In this document: positions 46,707-55,173 of the stretch, piece after piece | Layout of the letters: each line of letters opens with the position of its first letter | Numbering within the stretch: position 1 is the first letter of the stretch | Source: Pirellulaceae bacterium | GTDB lineage: Bacteria; Planctomycetota; Planctomycetia; Pirellulales; Pirellulaceae | Reading direction: 5' to 3' | Assembly (NCBI GenBank): GCA_023382975.1 | Contig: JAHDXO010000001.1 | Span: 310,001-374,000, forward strand | Length of the DNA: 64,000 nucleotides | Program-made: the position numbers and the translations under genes | Notes under the pieces: model-generated | Told to the model about the DNA's origin: nothing | The model's input: only the letters and a program-made list of their open reading frames with translations | Databases searched by the model: none

Positions 46707-47483
46707 ATGGAATTCACTGGCAAGACGGCTCTGGTCACGGGCGCGGCGGGTGCAATCGGCAAGGGCATCGCCGCCAGGCTTGTTGCCGAAGGTGCCGCGG
46801 TATTCGTCACCGATCTGCATCAACAAAGTCTGGATAGTGTGTGCGATTCGCTGGGCGAGCAGTGCCGGGGCTGCGCGGCCGATGTTACGGTGGCCGAGGA
46901 TGTGCGGCGCGTGGTTCAATCGGCCGCCGACCTGTTCGGCGATCGGATCGACGTGTTGGTCAACGTGGCGGGCACGGTCGGCCAAGGCGGTGCGGTCGAA
47001 GACATGGACCTGGAGAATTGGGAACAGGTGTTTGCCGTCAATTCCCGCGGGACGTTCCTATTTGTCAAACACGTCGTTCCGATCATGAAGCGCCAGGGTG
47101 GTGGCAGCATCGTCAATTTCTCCAGCAAGTCGGGCAAGACCGGTTCGGCATTGATGAGTGCCTACTCGGCGGCTAAAGCGGCGGTCATCGGATTCACGCA
47201 GGCCCTGGCGTTCGAGTTGGCGCCGCACCGGATCCGCGTCAATTGCGTTTGCCCGGGCATTACCGAAGATACGGGAGTGTGGAGCAACGTGTCGGGCGAT
47301 TACGTGCGGAATCTGAACCTGCCGATCGAGGAAGTGGTGAAGAAGTTCACATCGAAGGTTCCGCTGGGGCGTCTCGCGCACGTCGAGGACGTCGTCAACA
47401 TGACCTGTTACCTGGCCTCGGAGCGAGCCGCCTACATGACCGGCCAGGCGATCAACATCACCGGCGGACGCGAAATGCATTGA
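46707..47483 (+). CDS. Short-chain dehydrogenase/reductase
   Basis: 258 aa classical SDR. The NAD(P) motif is TGAAGAIGKGIAARL (11-25), an NVAGTVGQGG segment corresponds to the NNAG motif, Ser lies in IVNFSSKSGKTGSALM, and the catalytic YSAAK is intact, followed by the PG motif (VNCVCPGITEDTG). It oxidises or reduces a small alcohol/ketone; the exact substrate is unknown. It is 17 bp before deoC and in one run with a zinc alcohol dehydrogenase, which suggests a catabolic set that feeds an aldol product into central metabolism (inference). ATG at 46707 with AGGAG upstream. Confidence 0.93.
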   Translation: MEFTGKTALVTGAAGAIGKGIAARLVAEGAAVFVTDLHQQSLDSVCDSLGEQCRGCAADVTVAEDVRRVVQSAADLFGDRIDVLVNVAGTVGQGGAVEDMDLENWEQVFAVNSRGTFLFVKHVVPIMKRQGGGSIVNFSSKSGKTGSALMSAYSAAKAAVIGFTQALAFELAPHRIRVNCVCPGITEDTGVWSNVSGDYVRNLNLPIEEVVKKFTSKVPLGRLAHVEDVVNMTCYLASERAAYMTGQAINITGGREMH

Positions 47484-47500
47484 GCGGAAAGGAGCACGGA

Positions 47501-48181
47501 ATGATGTGGACTCGATCCCAGATTGCCAAGACACTCGATCACGCCGTTTTGAAGCCGTTCATGACGGACGAAGACATCGTGGCTGCCTGCGAGATGGGCA
47601 AGCGATACGGGGTCGCCAGTGTCTGCGTGCGGCCGTCCGACGTGGCTTTGGCCGCGCGTGAATTGGCCGGCTCGGGCGTGGTGCCCTCGACGGTAATCGG
47701 CTTTCCTCACGGTGCCAACCTGCCGGAAACCAAGGCCTTGGAGGCGCGGTTGGCCATCGAGGCCGGGGCACGCGAGTTGGACATGGTGATGAACATCGGC
47801 AAATTCCTCTCGGGCGACTGCGATTGGGTTCGGCGTGACATCGAAGCGGTGGTGGCCGAGGCCCGCAAGCATCCCGGAGTGTTGGTCAAAGTCATCCTGG
47901 AGACTTGCTATCTGAGCCCTCAGCGGATCGCTCAGGCCTGTACCATCGCTCAGGCGGCCGGCGCCGATTTCGTCAAGACCTCGACAGGCTTCGGCGATGG
48001 GCCGGCCACGCCCGAGGCAGTGCAGACCATGAAGGAAACCGTCGGCGGCGCTATGGGGATCAAGCCGTCGGGCGGCATCCGCGATTATGCGACGGCCTGC
48101 CGGTACCTGGACATGGGAGTCCAGCGGCTGGGCGTTGCCTCGACCGAAGCCATCCTGAAGGAAGCGCCCGAGGAGCCATAA
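47501..48181 (+). CDS. deoC: Deoxyribose-phosphate aldolase
   Basis: 226 aa from the ATG at 47501, preceded by AAAGGAG; the frame is open upstream but without similarity. Class I aldolase of DeoC type: IAKTLDHAVLKPFMTDEDI (the first conserved Asp), LDMVMNIGKFLSGD (Asp), LVKVILETCYL (Lys) and the Schiff-base lysine in DFVKTSTGFGDG, closing with the phosphate loop MGIKPSGGIRDYA. It splits 2-deoxyribose-5-phosphate into glyceraldehyde-3-phosphate and acetaldehyde. The setting between an SDR and a zinc dehydrogenase, not with nucleoside phosphorylase genes, hints that it may serve a related sugar pathway. Confidence 0.93.
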   Translation: MMWTRSQIAKTLDHAVLKPFMTDEDIVAACEMGKRYGVASVCVRPSDVALAARELAGSGVVPSTVIGFPHGANLPETKALEARLAIEAGARELDMVMNIGKFLSGDCDWVRRDIEAVVAEARKHPGVLVKVILETCYLSPQRIAQACTIAQAAGADFVKTSTGFGDGPATPEAVQTMKETVGGAMGIKPSGGIRDYATACRYLDMGVQRLGVASTEAILKEAPEEP

Positions 48182-48183
48182 AC

Positions 48184-49221
48184 ATGCAGGCCGTCCGCTA
48201 CTACGCTCCGGGCGACATCCGCGTCGAGGACATTCCCGTGCCGCAGGCATCCTCCGGCGAACTGCGGGTCCGGGTCGATGCTTGCGCCGTTTGCGGGACC
48301 GACTGGAAATCTTACAAGCACGGCAACCCTCGCATCAAAGCGCCCTTGACGATCGGCCACGAGTTCACCGGGCTGATCGACACCGTGGGCGAAGGCGTTA
48401 CCGGTTTTGCCGTCGGCCAACGGGTCGTCATGGCGACCAGCATCTCGTGTGGCCAATGCCGCTATTGCCGTAGCGGCTGGCGCAACCTGTGCGTCGATCT
48501 GGCGCCGATGGGCTTTGCCTATCCGGGCGGGATGGCCGAATACGTGGTGATCCCCCAACGCGCGATCGCCAATGATCACGTGGTCAAGGTTCCGCAGAGT
48601 CTGCCCGCCGAGCAAGCCGCGCTGTCGGAGCCGCTCAGTTGCGCGGTCAATGCCGTGGGGCAATGTCAGTTGCAGCCCGGCGACGTGGTCGTCGTGCTCG
48701 GCGCCGGCCCGATGGGGCTGATGAACGCTTGCGTCGCCCGCGCGATGGGCGCGGGAACGATCATTCTGGGCGAAGTCGCCGCCGCACGGTTGGCTCAGGC
48801 GGCTCAGTTTGGTTGCGACTTGCTGGTCGATTCGTCCCGCGAAGATATCGCCGCGCGGGTCAAACAAGCAACCGGCGGATTGGGGGCCGACGTCGTCATT
48901 GTCGCTGCTCCGGCCGCCCAGCCCCAGGAAATCGCCCTCGATCTGGTTCGCAAGCGAGGCACGGTCTGCCTGTTCGCCTCGCTGCCAGTCGGCCAGAGCA
49001 TGCTGCAACTGGACAGCCGCAAGATTCACTATGGGGAAGTGCGCGTGATCGGCAGCAGCGATTCGACCGGCGACCATGTGCGGGACGCGGTGGCGATGAT
49101 GGCCTCGGGCGCCGTGCCTGCCGCGCGACTGGCCACGCACACCTTGCCGCTGGATGGTATTCTGCAAGCCTTTGATTTGATGGCATCCGGCGAGGCGCTT
49201 CGCGTGGTCCTGAAACCGTGA
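48184..49221 (+). CDS. Zinc-dependent medium-chain alcohol/polyol dehydrogenase
   Basis: 345 aa from the ATG at 48184, two bases after the deoC stop. MDR superfamily: catalytic-zinc ligands Cys (ACAVCGTDWKSYKHG) and His-Glu (IGHEFTGLIDTVGEGV), structural-zinc cluster CGQCRYCRSGWRNLC, and Rossmann motif VVVLGAGPMGLMNACVARAM. It resembles the sorbitol/threonine dehydrogenase branch. It oxidises a polyol or secondary alcohol with NAD; the substrate is unproven. Tight coupling to deoC and the SDR gene supports one catabolic operon. Confidence 0.93.
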   Translation: MQAVRYYAPGDIRVEDIPVPQASSGELRVRVDACAVCGTDWKSYKHGNPRIKAPLTIGHEFTGLIDTVGEGVTGFAVGQRVVMATSISCGQCRYCRSGWRNLCVDLAPMGFAYPGGMAEYVVIPQRAIANDHVVKVPQSLPAEQAALSEPLSCAVNAVGQCQLQPGDVVVVLGAGPMGLMNACVARAMGAGTIILGEVAAARLAQAAQFGCDLLVDSSREDIAARVKQATGGLGADVVIVAAPAAQPQEIALDLVRKRGTVCLFASLPVGQSMLQLDSRKIHYGEVRVIGSSDSTGDHVRDAVAMMASGAVPAARLATHTLPLDGILQAFDLMASGEALRVVLKP

Positions 49222-49252
49222 TGCCGTTGAGCAACCTCGGGGAATTCTTGTC

Positions 49253-49693
49253 GTGAAACGCCGGGCTTGGCTTGCCATCGGGTATTTGGCCACCGAGGCG
49301 GTCGCCGTGGCTGTCGTGCTGGCGGTGATTTGGAATCTGTACCACTCGGCAACCTTCCGCTACCGCGTCCTCGGAACCGACAACTCGATGCGAGCGGTTC
49401 TGGGAACGTTGCAGCGAGGCATGTCGATGGACGAGGTGCAGACGCGCCTGGGGCAGCGGCACCTCGATCCGGATTCCGAGTATTCGGTTCGCCAGGGGCT
49501 GCGGAAGCTGGTCGAGACGTATCCCGAGATCTTCGTCCAAGGCTACGAGGACAGCGACGCGATCCTGGTCTACTCGACTCGCTCCTTCCGTTACGGTTTG
49601 CAGTTCCGCGATGGTCGCCTGGTCGGCACGTGCAGCCAGCGAGGAGCGAAGATCCTGCCGCCGGTCGATGAAGAGAATTCGGAAGCCCGGTAG
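49253..49693 (+). CDS. Small membrane-anchored protein, SmpA/BamE-like C-terminus
   Basis: 146 aa from a GTG at 49253. One N-terminal membrane helix (AWLAIGYLATEAVAVAVVLA) is followed by a small domain with MRAVLGTLQRGMSMDEVQTR (the start resembles the SmpA/OmlA pattern: a short helix then G-x-S-x2-EV), and a beta-rich end (AILVYSTRSFRYGLQFRDGR). No enzymatic residues are recognised. The sequence suggests an exported envelope protein; the BamE-like reading is a suggestion only. It is the last plus-strand gene before a convergent SDR. Confidence 0.65.
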   Translation: MKRRAWLAIGYLATEAVAVAVVLAVIWNLYHSATFRYRVLGTDNSMRAVLGTLQRGMSMDEVQTRLGQRHLDPDSEYSVRQGLRKLVETYPEIFVQGYEDSDAILVYSTRSFRYGLQFRDGRLVGTCSQRGAKILPPVDEENSEAR

Positions 49694-49746
49694 CGCCGAC
49701 GAAGCGAACGGAGCAAGCAGGCCGCACCGTCCGATCTCATGCCCCA

Positions 49747-50547
49747 TCAACCGGAAACAGAACCGGTATCGCCAATCCGCAGTCCGCCGTTGATCGGAAT
49801 CACTTGGCCGGTGATGAACCCCGCGTCGGGTGAGACGAGGAATCGCGCCACGCGCGCGACGTCGTCGGGCGTCCCCCAGCGTTCCAAGAGCGACTCGCGC
49901 GACGCGCGGCGTTGCCAGTACTCGGACGCCGTATCTCCCCAGGCCGTGCGGATCCAGCCGGGCGCCAGGCAGTTGACTCGGACGTGCGGGGCCAGCGAGC
50001 GGGCCAGGCTGCGGCTAAAGGCCATCACCGCGCCCTTGACGGCCGCAAACATCTCGCCGCTGTCGCCGGCCATGCCGTGATCCGCCTGATCCCAGCCCAT
50101 GCTGAGAATCGTCGCGGGTTCGGCCGTCGGCACGGCTTCCCGCCGCGCCTTCATGCGATGCCCGACCAGGCGGCACAACCGCACCGCAGCCCGAACGTCG
50201 ACTTGCCAGAGCAGATCGAGCTTCTCGTCGAACGACCCATCCGCTGCCGCGCCGGTCAGCACGTCCGCGCCGGCATTGTGGACCCAAATGTCGATGCCGT
50301 CGCGCCAGTCCCAGGCTTGCTCGACCAGCGGTTCGTGCGTTGCGGGATTAGCGAGGTCGGCCAGGACGACCAGCGTGTCACCGCCCCGGGCGCGGATCTC
50401 GGCAGCAACCTGGTCGGCTGCGTCGGCGCGGCGGCCGTGAACGACAAGGGCGGCTCCGGCGGATGCCAATTCCAGTGCGATCGCGCGCCCGATACCAGAG
50501 GTCGAGCCGGTGACGACGGCTGTCTTGCCGCTCAGTTCGCAGGACAC
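49747..50547 (-). CDS. SDR-fold protein with Phe in place of the catalytic Tyr
   Basis: 266 aa. The Rossmann motif is intact (VVTGSTSGIGRAIALELA, Asp-Arg region VVHGRRADAADQV) and an NAG-type motif is present (IWVHNAGADVLTG). The canonical YxxxK is FAAVK here (GDSGEMFAAVKGAVMAFSRS; codon TTT), so the catalytic tyrosine is missing while Lys is kept. The Ser position reads ILSMGWDQADHG. It may have weak, altered or no redox activity. Ten bases separate its start from the previous gene's stop, and it follows another SDR and dapA on the strand. Confidence 0.9.
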   Translation of the reverse strand: MSCELSGKTAVVTGSTSGIGRAIALELASAGAALVVHGRRADAADQVAAEIRARGGDTLVVLADLANPATHEPLVEQAWDWRDGIDIWVHNAGADVLTGAAADGSFDEKLDLLWQVDVRAAVRLCRLVGHRMKARREAVPTAEPATILSMGWDQADHGMAGDSGEMFAAVKGAVMAFSRSLARSLAPHVRVNCLAPGWIRTAWGDTASEYWQRRASRESLLERWGTPDDVARVARFLVSPDAGFITGQVIPINGGLRIGDTGSVSG

Positions 50548-50557
50548 GCGTCGACTC

Positions 50558-51313
50558 CTACCAAGGCGTCATCCCGCCATTGATGCACAGCGTTTGACCC
50601 GTGACGAACGAGGCTTCTTCGCTGGCCAAGTACAGCACGGCCTCCGCCACGTCCTCGGGCACGCCCCAGCGCCGGGCCGGAATCTGGGCGAAGTATTCGT
50701 CCTTCAGGAATTGCGGATCCCGCGCGTGGCGTTCGGTGGGAATCCAGCCCGGCGCGACCATGTTCACGGTAATCCCGGCAGGGGCCAATTCGCGGGCCAG
50801 ACTGCGCGACCAGCCGATCTGACCGCCCTTGGCGGCGGCGTAGGCGGTGAACGGCGAAACGCTGCGGTGAAACACCTCGCTCGTGATGCTGACGATGCGG
50901 CCCCATCCCTTGGCCTTCATGCCGGGCAGCGCCCGTTTGGTCAGCAAGAAGGGGCTCTTGATGAAGTAGTCGATCATCTGCTGATAGAAGGCCCAGTCGT
51001 ACTGCTCGATCGGACGCAGCGGCTGTTCGCAGGTCGCGTTGGGAACCAGGATGTCGACTTGGCCGAAGGTGGATTCGACCTCTTCAAACAGCAGCTTGAC
51101 GCCCACTTCGGTCGTGACATCGGCTTGGACCAGCATCGAATCGATGCCCGCGGCCTGGTATTCCGCCAGCGTCGCCTCGGCTCGCTTCCGGTTGTTGCAG
51201 TAATTGATCGGCAGCCGTGCGCCGGCCTTGCCCAGCGCCAAGCCGATGGCTTTTCCGAGCCCCGAAGTATTGCCCGTGACAATGGCCACGTGATCGTGCA
51301 AACGGTGAGACAT
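50558..51313 (-). CDS. Short-chain dehydrogenase/reductase (FabG-like)
   Basis: 251 aa classical SDR with VTGNTSGLGKAIGLALGKAG, NAT-type motif (DILVPNATCEQPL, a variant of NNAG), IVSITSEVFHRSVSPF, catalytic YAAAK and VNMVAPGWIPTERHAR. The FabG-like end (VTGQTLCINGGMTPW) is present. Its substrate is not known. The gene lies 37 bp after dapA and 10 bp before the Phe-variant SDR, so dapA and both SDRs are probably cotranscribed. ATG at 51313. Confidence 0.92.
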   Translation of the reverse strand: MSHRLHDHVAIVTGNTSGLGKAIGLALGKAGARLPINYCNNRKRAEATLAEYQAAGIDSMLVQADVTTEVGVKLLFEEVESTFGQVDILVPNATCEQPLRPIEQYDWAFYQQMIDYFIKSPFLLTKRALPGMKAKGWGRIVSITSEVFHRSVSPFTAYAAAKGGQIGWSRSLARELAPAGITVNMVAPGWIPTERHARDPQFLKDEYFAQIPARRWGVPEDVAEAVLYLASEEASFVTGQTLCINGGMTPW

Positions 51314-51350
51314 GGTCGCGTCCTGCTCGAAAAGTCGGAAATGGAATTGG

Positions 51351-52238
51351 CTACAGCAGTCCGTAGTTAGTCAGCGTGACGCGCAGACGAGCCTCGTTGG
51401 CCTCGTCCAACTGAGTCATCGGCAGCCGCAGTTCACCGGTGTCCCGGCCCAGCAGCTTCATGGCCGCCTTGATTGGGATCGGGTTGGTCGCCAGTCCGAG
51501 CATATCGCGGCACAAGGGAAACAACTTGTGATGCCACTGGCACGCCCGCGCACTGTCGCCCGCCAGGAAACTGCGGACCAGTTCGATCATGTCTTGCGGA
51601 ACGATGTTGCCGACCACCGACACGACTCCTTCGCCGCCGATCGACATCAGCGGCAGCGTCAGGCTGTCGTCGCCGCTCAGCACCGTCAGGCGACTGCCGA
51701 CCAGGATTTGCGAAGCCTGATCCAGCGATCCGGTGGCTTCCTTGACCATCGTGATGTTTTCCAGTTCGCCCAGACGGCAGATCGTGTCCGGTTCCATGTT
51801 CTTACCGGTTCGACCAGGGATGTTGTAGATGCAGAGCGGGATGCCGACGGCTTCGGAGATGCGCAGATAATGCTCGTAGAACCCTTGCTGCATTGGCTTG
51901 TTGTAGTAGGGGGCCACCAGCAACGCCGCGTCGGCCCCTTCGTGCGCCGCCCAGGTGGTCAGCCGCATCGCTTCCGCCGTGCAGTTCGATCCGGTGCCGG
52001 CCATGACTTTGATCCGTCCCGCAGCGTGCTGGACCACTTCGGAGATCACCCGCTCGTGCTCCGGGTGCGACAGCGTCGGCGATTCGCCGGTCGTCCCGAC
52101 CGGGCAGATGCAGGTGGTTCCGGCCGCCACCTGGAAATCCACCTGAGCCCGCAGCGTCTCGAAATCGATTTGGCCGTCGCGCAATGGCGTGACGATGGCC
52201 ACGGACAATCCGGCAAATGCAGAACCTTTTCTTTCCAT
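51351..52238 (-). CDS. dapA: 4-hydroxy-tetrahydrodipicolinate synthase
   Basis: 295 aa from the ATG at 52238; the frame is open further up without similarity. (beta/alpha)8 aldolase: [20 protein letters not shown], substrate motif [20 protein letters not shown], Tyr in [11 protein letters not shown], Schiff-base Lys in [13 protein letters not shown], and [20 protein letters not shown]. It condenses pyruvate and aspartate semialdehyde, the first step of lysine and diaminopimelate synthesis. Related lyases exist, but the intact GTTGE and YNIPGRTG motifs favour DapA. It sits 122 bp after pdxJ on the same strand. Confidence 0.94.
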   Translation of the reverse strand: MERKGSAFAGLSVAIVTPLRDGQIDFETLRAQVDFQVAAGTTCICPVGTTGESPTLSHPEHERVISEVVQHAAGRIKVMAGTGSNCTAEAMRLTTWAAHEGADAALLVAPYYNKPMQQGFYEHYLRISEAVGIPLCIYNIPGRTGKNMEPDTICRLGELENITMVKEATGSLDQASQILVGSRLTVLSGDDSLTLPLMSIGGEGVVSVVGNIVPQDMIELVRSFLAGDSARACQWHHKLFPLCRDMLGLATNPIPIKAAMKLLGRDTGELRLPMTQLDEANEARLRVTLTNYGLL

Positions 52239-52360
52239 GAGTTGGCCCACCGAGTGTTGAATGGAAAACGAAATCGATCGGCATCCGGCCCGGATCCCGC
52301 GATCCCATGATACGGCAGCGACCGGAAAATAAAATACCCGTCGTGCTCGTCCTGGGAAAA

Positions 52361-53071
52361 TCAAGCGATCAACTGTTTCATCTCGCGCACCGCCCGTTCC
52401 AGTCCGGTCATAATCGCCCGAGATACGATACTGTGTCCGATGTTCAATTCATGCATGTCGTCGATTCGTGCGACCGGAACGACGTTGTGATAATTCAGTC
52501 CGTGCCCAGCGTGCAACGCCATCCCAAGCTGACGCACATGGCGGCCAGCGCCGACCAGCAAGTCGAGTTGATGCCTCAATTCGTCGCCGCGAGCCGAAGC
52601 ATATTGCCCCGTGTGCAACTCGACCGCCCGGGCACCCAGGTCCGCCGCCGCTTCGATCTGGCGTGGATTGGGATCCAGGAACAGGCTGACCGCAATACCG
52701 GCTTCGTTCAGTCGGTCCGTCGCTCGTCGCACGGCGTCCCGATTGCCGACGACATCCAGCCCCCCTTCTGTTGTGACTTCCTCGCGACGTTCGGGAACCA
52801 ATGTCGCCTGCTCGGGAAGCACTTCACAGGCGATCTGTACGATCTCGTCGACGCAAGCGAGTTCCAGGTTCAGCTTGACGGTCACCGTTTCCCGCAGCAC
52901 CCGCAGATCTCGGTCCTGGATGTGCCGCCGATCTTCGCGCAGATGGATCGTAATTCCGTCCGCTCCGCCCAATTCGGCCAAGGCGGCGGCCCAAACGGGA
53001 TCAGGCTCGTAAGTCTTGCGAGCCTGTCGAACGGTGGCCACATGGTCGATGTTCACTCCCAATTCCGGCAT
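52361..53071 (-). CDS. pdxJ: Pyridoxine 5'-phosphate synthase
   Basis: 236 aa from the ATG at 53071, the normal PdxJ length. PdxJ signatures: [20 protein letters not shown] (active-site His and Arg region), [40 protein letters not shown] and [13 protein letters not shown]. It closes the pyridine ring from 3-hydroxy-1-aminoacetone phosphate and deoxyxylulose phosphate, giving pyridoxine phosphate in the DXP-dependent pathway. That pathway implies the DXP route in this organism. Upstream of the start the frame is open but encodes a tandem CAGTTG-type repeat. Confidence 0.96.
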   Translation of the reverse strand: MPELGVNIDHVATVRQARKTYEPDPVWAAALAELGGADGITIHLREDRRHIQDRDLRVLRETVTVKLNLELACVDEIVQIACEVLPEQATLVPERREEVTTEGGLDVVGNRDAVRRATDRLNEAGIAVSLFLDPNPRQIEAAADLGARAVELHTGQYASARGDELRHQLDLLVGAGRHVRQLGMALHAGHGLNYHNVVPVARIDDMHELNIGHSIVSRAIMTGLERAVREMKQLIA

Positions 53072-53399
53072 CGTGGAATTCTCTTTAGCTGGGGAAGTTG
53101 TCAGTTGGCAGTTGTCAGTGGTTGCTGGGCGATGACGGGGGACAAGATAACACACAGCGCGGGTTTCTGCGACGGGATGGTCCGAACCGGTTGGAAAGCA
53201 ATGACGATCGGGCGATCTTTGCGGCGTTTTCGATCCAGACAGCGGAAAATGCGGTTCAAGGACCGTTTACAGAGGCCGCTGAGCGGATATACTCGAAAAA
53301 CTTCGTATTTCCAGCTTGGTCAGCAGCCGCGCCGTGGCGGCGTGGAATGTCCATGACAGGCGGCGGTTGCTTTCGAGTTTTTTGGCAGGAGGGACACCT
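53072..53399. other. Intergenic between divergent pdxJ and the permease, no gene seen
   Basis: 328 bp. Near pdxJ it holds a short tandem repeat (53097-53124: GTTGTCAGTTG, then GCAGTTGTCAGTGG). No ORF with coding character. The permease has a good ribosome site (AGGAGGG at 53387). Divergent promoters must lie here but no clear hexamer pair was identified. Confidence 0.4.
53097..53124. repeat. Short CAGTTGTCAG-type tandem repeat
   Basis: Overlapping copies of GTTGTCAGT/GTTGGCAGT. The motif is known to me as a common dispersed intergenic repeat in several bacterial groups; its function is not known. Confidence 0.45.
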
Positions 53400-54869
53400 A
53401 TGGCTTCGAATCTCCCGGACTATGTCGCTTCGGCAAGACCGCTATCGAAGGACAACCGCGTCTCCTGGTTCAGCAACGTGGCGCCGACCTACGCGGGCAT
53501 TATGCTGTGGTTTGTGTTCTGGCACGATGTTCCCGTCGGAGCGAGTCTTGATCCCAATGCGGCGGGCCAATACAGTGCCTTTGCTGGTGGAGCGCTCGCC
53601 CAAGGTCTGGGAATTGCCATTCTCGGCTTGATCATCGCGGCCGTGATCTGCCATTTTCTGTTCTACCTCGTTCCGGCTCTGCTCGGGATGCAGACAGGCC
53701 TACCGCTGTATATTGTAGGTACGTCGACCTACGGCGTTCACGGCGGCTTCATTATGCCTGGGTTCGTCATGGGGCTATTGCAGTTTGGCTGGTTGGCGGT
53801 CAACGCATTCTTCGCAGGCATACTGCTGTGTCAACCATTGAACCAGGGACCGGGAACATTCGCTCACGCGGCTGTTGCCACTTTGTGGGCGATCGCCGCA
53901 GCTTTCATGGGTTTGAAGGGTATCCAGTACGTTGCCAAAGTTGCCACGTTCTTTCCGTTGATTCCGCTTGCCATCCTGGTGATCATGTTTGTTTCAACGA
54001 TGGGCGGAGTCGGCGACTTCGACCAGAATAAGCTCGTTTCCTCCTACGACGATCTAAAAGTCGAGGTGAAGCAAACCGACGGAAGCGTGAACACGTTGAC
54101 GGCGCAGCCCAGCCTTGCACCCTGGCAAATTATCGCTTTGATCGGCACCTACGTAGTGGGCTTTTTTGCCACGGCGGGTGCCGCTGGAACTGACATCGCA
54201 ATGAACAGCCGGGACGGCAAGAACGTGCAAATCGGCGGGTTGGTCGGAATCGCCGGAGCGACGATCGTGGCAGGCGGTCTGTCCCTGCTGATTGTCGCTG
54301 GGGTACATGGGAAAGGTGGCTTGGCAGACGACGCCGTGCTGAGGACATCAGCTCTGATGAGCAGCGCGATGGGCAGCGAAAAGGTAGCTGCCGTCTTCAT
54401 GTACTTGCTGGCTATCGCCGCGTTTCCGGCGGCATGCTTCTCCGCGTTTATCGCCGCCAACAGCTTCAAGACGACATTGCCTAAGGTGAATCCGTTCGTT
54501 TCCGTTGGTGCCGGAACATTGCTGGCCATTGTTTTGGCGGTGACCGGAGTGGCCGGCAACGCGATCGGCGTGTTCACGATCATCGGCGCTTCATTCGGGC
54601 CAGTATGTGGGTCAATGGTTGCCGACTTTCTTCTGTCGGGCCGCCGCTGGGCCGGTCCCCGAGCGGGTTTCAATCCGGCCGGCTGGATCGCTTGGATCAT
54701 TGGGTTCGTTGTCGGTGCTGCCGACTTCATTCCTGGGATGAAGGGCGTGATCCCGTGTCCCCCGGTGGCCGCTTTCGTGGTCGGGTTCGTACTCTATTTC
54801 CTGCTCGCGAAGGCTGGGATGGAGAGCAAGTCACTGGAAATGCCCACCACCGCAGACGCCCAAGCCTGA
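53400..54869 (+). CDS. NCS1-type purine/cytosine (nucleobase) permease
   Basis: 489 aa from the ATG at 53400 with AGGAGGG six bases upstream. About 12 membrane helices. Cytosine-permease/NCS1 features: RVSWFSNVAPTYAGIMLWFV at the N-terminus, TGLPLYIVGTSTYGVHGGFI (TM3 region), NAFFAGILLCQPL, ALIGTYVVGFFATAGAAGTD and later GVFTIIGASFGPVCGSMVAD. It probably imports a nucleobase or related compound with a cation. The substrate cannot be fixed. A strong hairpin 31 bp after the stop likely ends transcription. Confidence 0.88.
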   Translation: MASNLPDYVASARPLSKDNRVSWFSNVAPTYAGIMLWFVFWHDVPVGASLDPNAAGQYSAFAGGALAQGLGIAILGLIIAAVICHFLFYLVPALLGMQTGLPLYIVGTSTYGVHGGFIMPGFVMGLLQFGWLAVNAFFAGILLCQPLNQGPGTFAHAAVATLWAIAAAFMGLKGIQYVAKVATFFPLIPLAILVIMFVSTMGGVGDFDQNKLVSSYDDLKVEVKQTDGSVNTLTAQPSLAPWQIIALIGTYVVGFFATAGAAGTDIAMNSRDGKNVQIGGLVGIAGATIVAGGLSLLIVAGVHGKGGLADDAVLRTSALMSSAMGSEKVAAVFMYLLAIAAFPAACFSAFIAANSFKTTLPKVNPFVSVGAGTLLAIVLAVTGVAGNAIGVFTIIGASFGPVCGSMVADFLLSGRRWAGPRAGFNPAGWIAWIIGFVVGAADFIPGMKGVIPCPPVAAFVVGFVLYFLLAKAGMESKSLEMPTTADAQA

Positions 54870-54900
54870 GTGGATTCGGCGAAGTCGATCTGGCAATGAG

Positions 54901-54924
54901 CCCCGCGTCCCGCTGGACGCGGGG
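54901..54924 (+). terminator. Hairpin downstream of the permease gene
   Basis: Perfect 10-bp stem CCCCGCGTCC / GGACGCGGGG with loop CGCT, 31 bp after the permease stop. The trailing sequence (CGGTATTTGG) is only mildly T-rich, so a Rho-independent terminator is likely but not textbook. Confidence 0.6.
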
Positions 54925-55173
54925 CGGTATTTGGGTTGGACATTGCTGCTTTCAATTCCAGCCGGAACCGCACGTTGTTATGGCTTGCGCGTCGGCAGGC
55001 CACGGGTTGGGAGAGCGGTTGAGAGTGAATCCGCAGAGATCCAAACCCCATGCCTATTTGGTTTCATCCGTGCCCCGGCCCTGCCATCCGTGCTACAAGA
55101 AGCTTGGGACGTACACCGATGCACTAGGACGGATGACGAATCCTCGGCATCCGTCCCGTGGGGAGGGTTTTCG
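54925..55173. other. Leader of the HEAT-repeat gene
   Basis: No gene seen. It includes a hairpin (GACGGATG at 55128-55135 pairing with CATCCGTC at 55148-55155) directly before the ribosome site GGGAGGG of the next gene. The stem of 8 bp with a 12-nt loop could affect translation. Confidence 0.4.

Noticed and set aside
54931..55173. Upstream extension of the HEAT-repeat gene from an ATG at 54931
   Set aside because: The region contains a hairpin and a ribosome site placed for the TTG at 55174, and the extension has no coding character.
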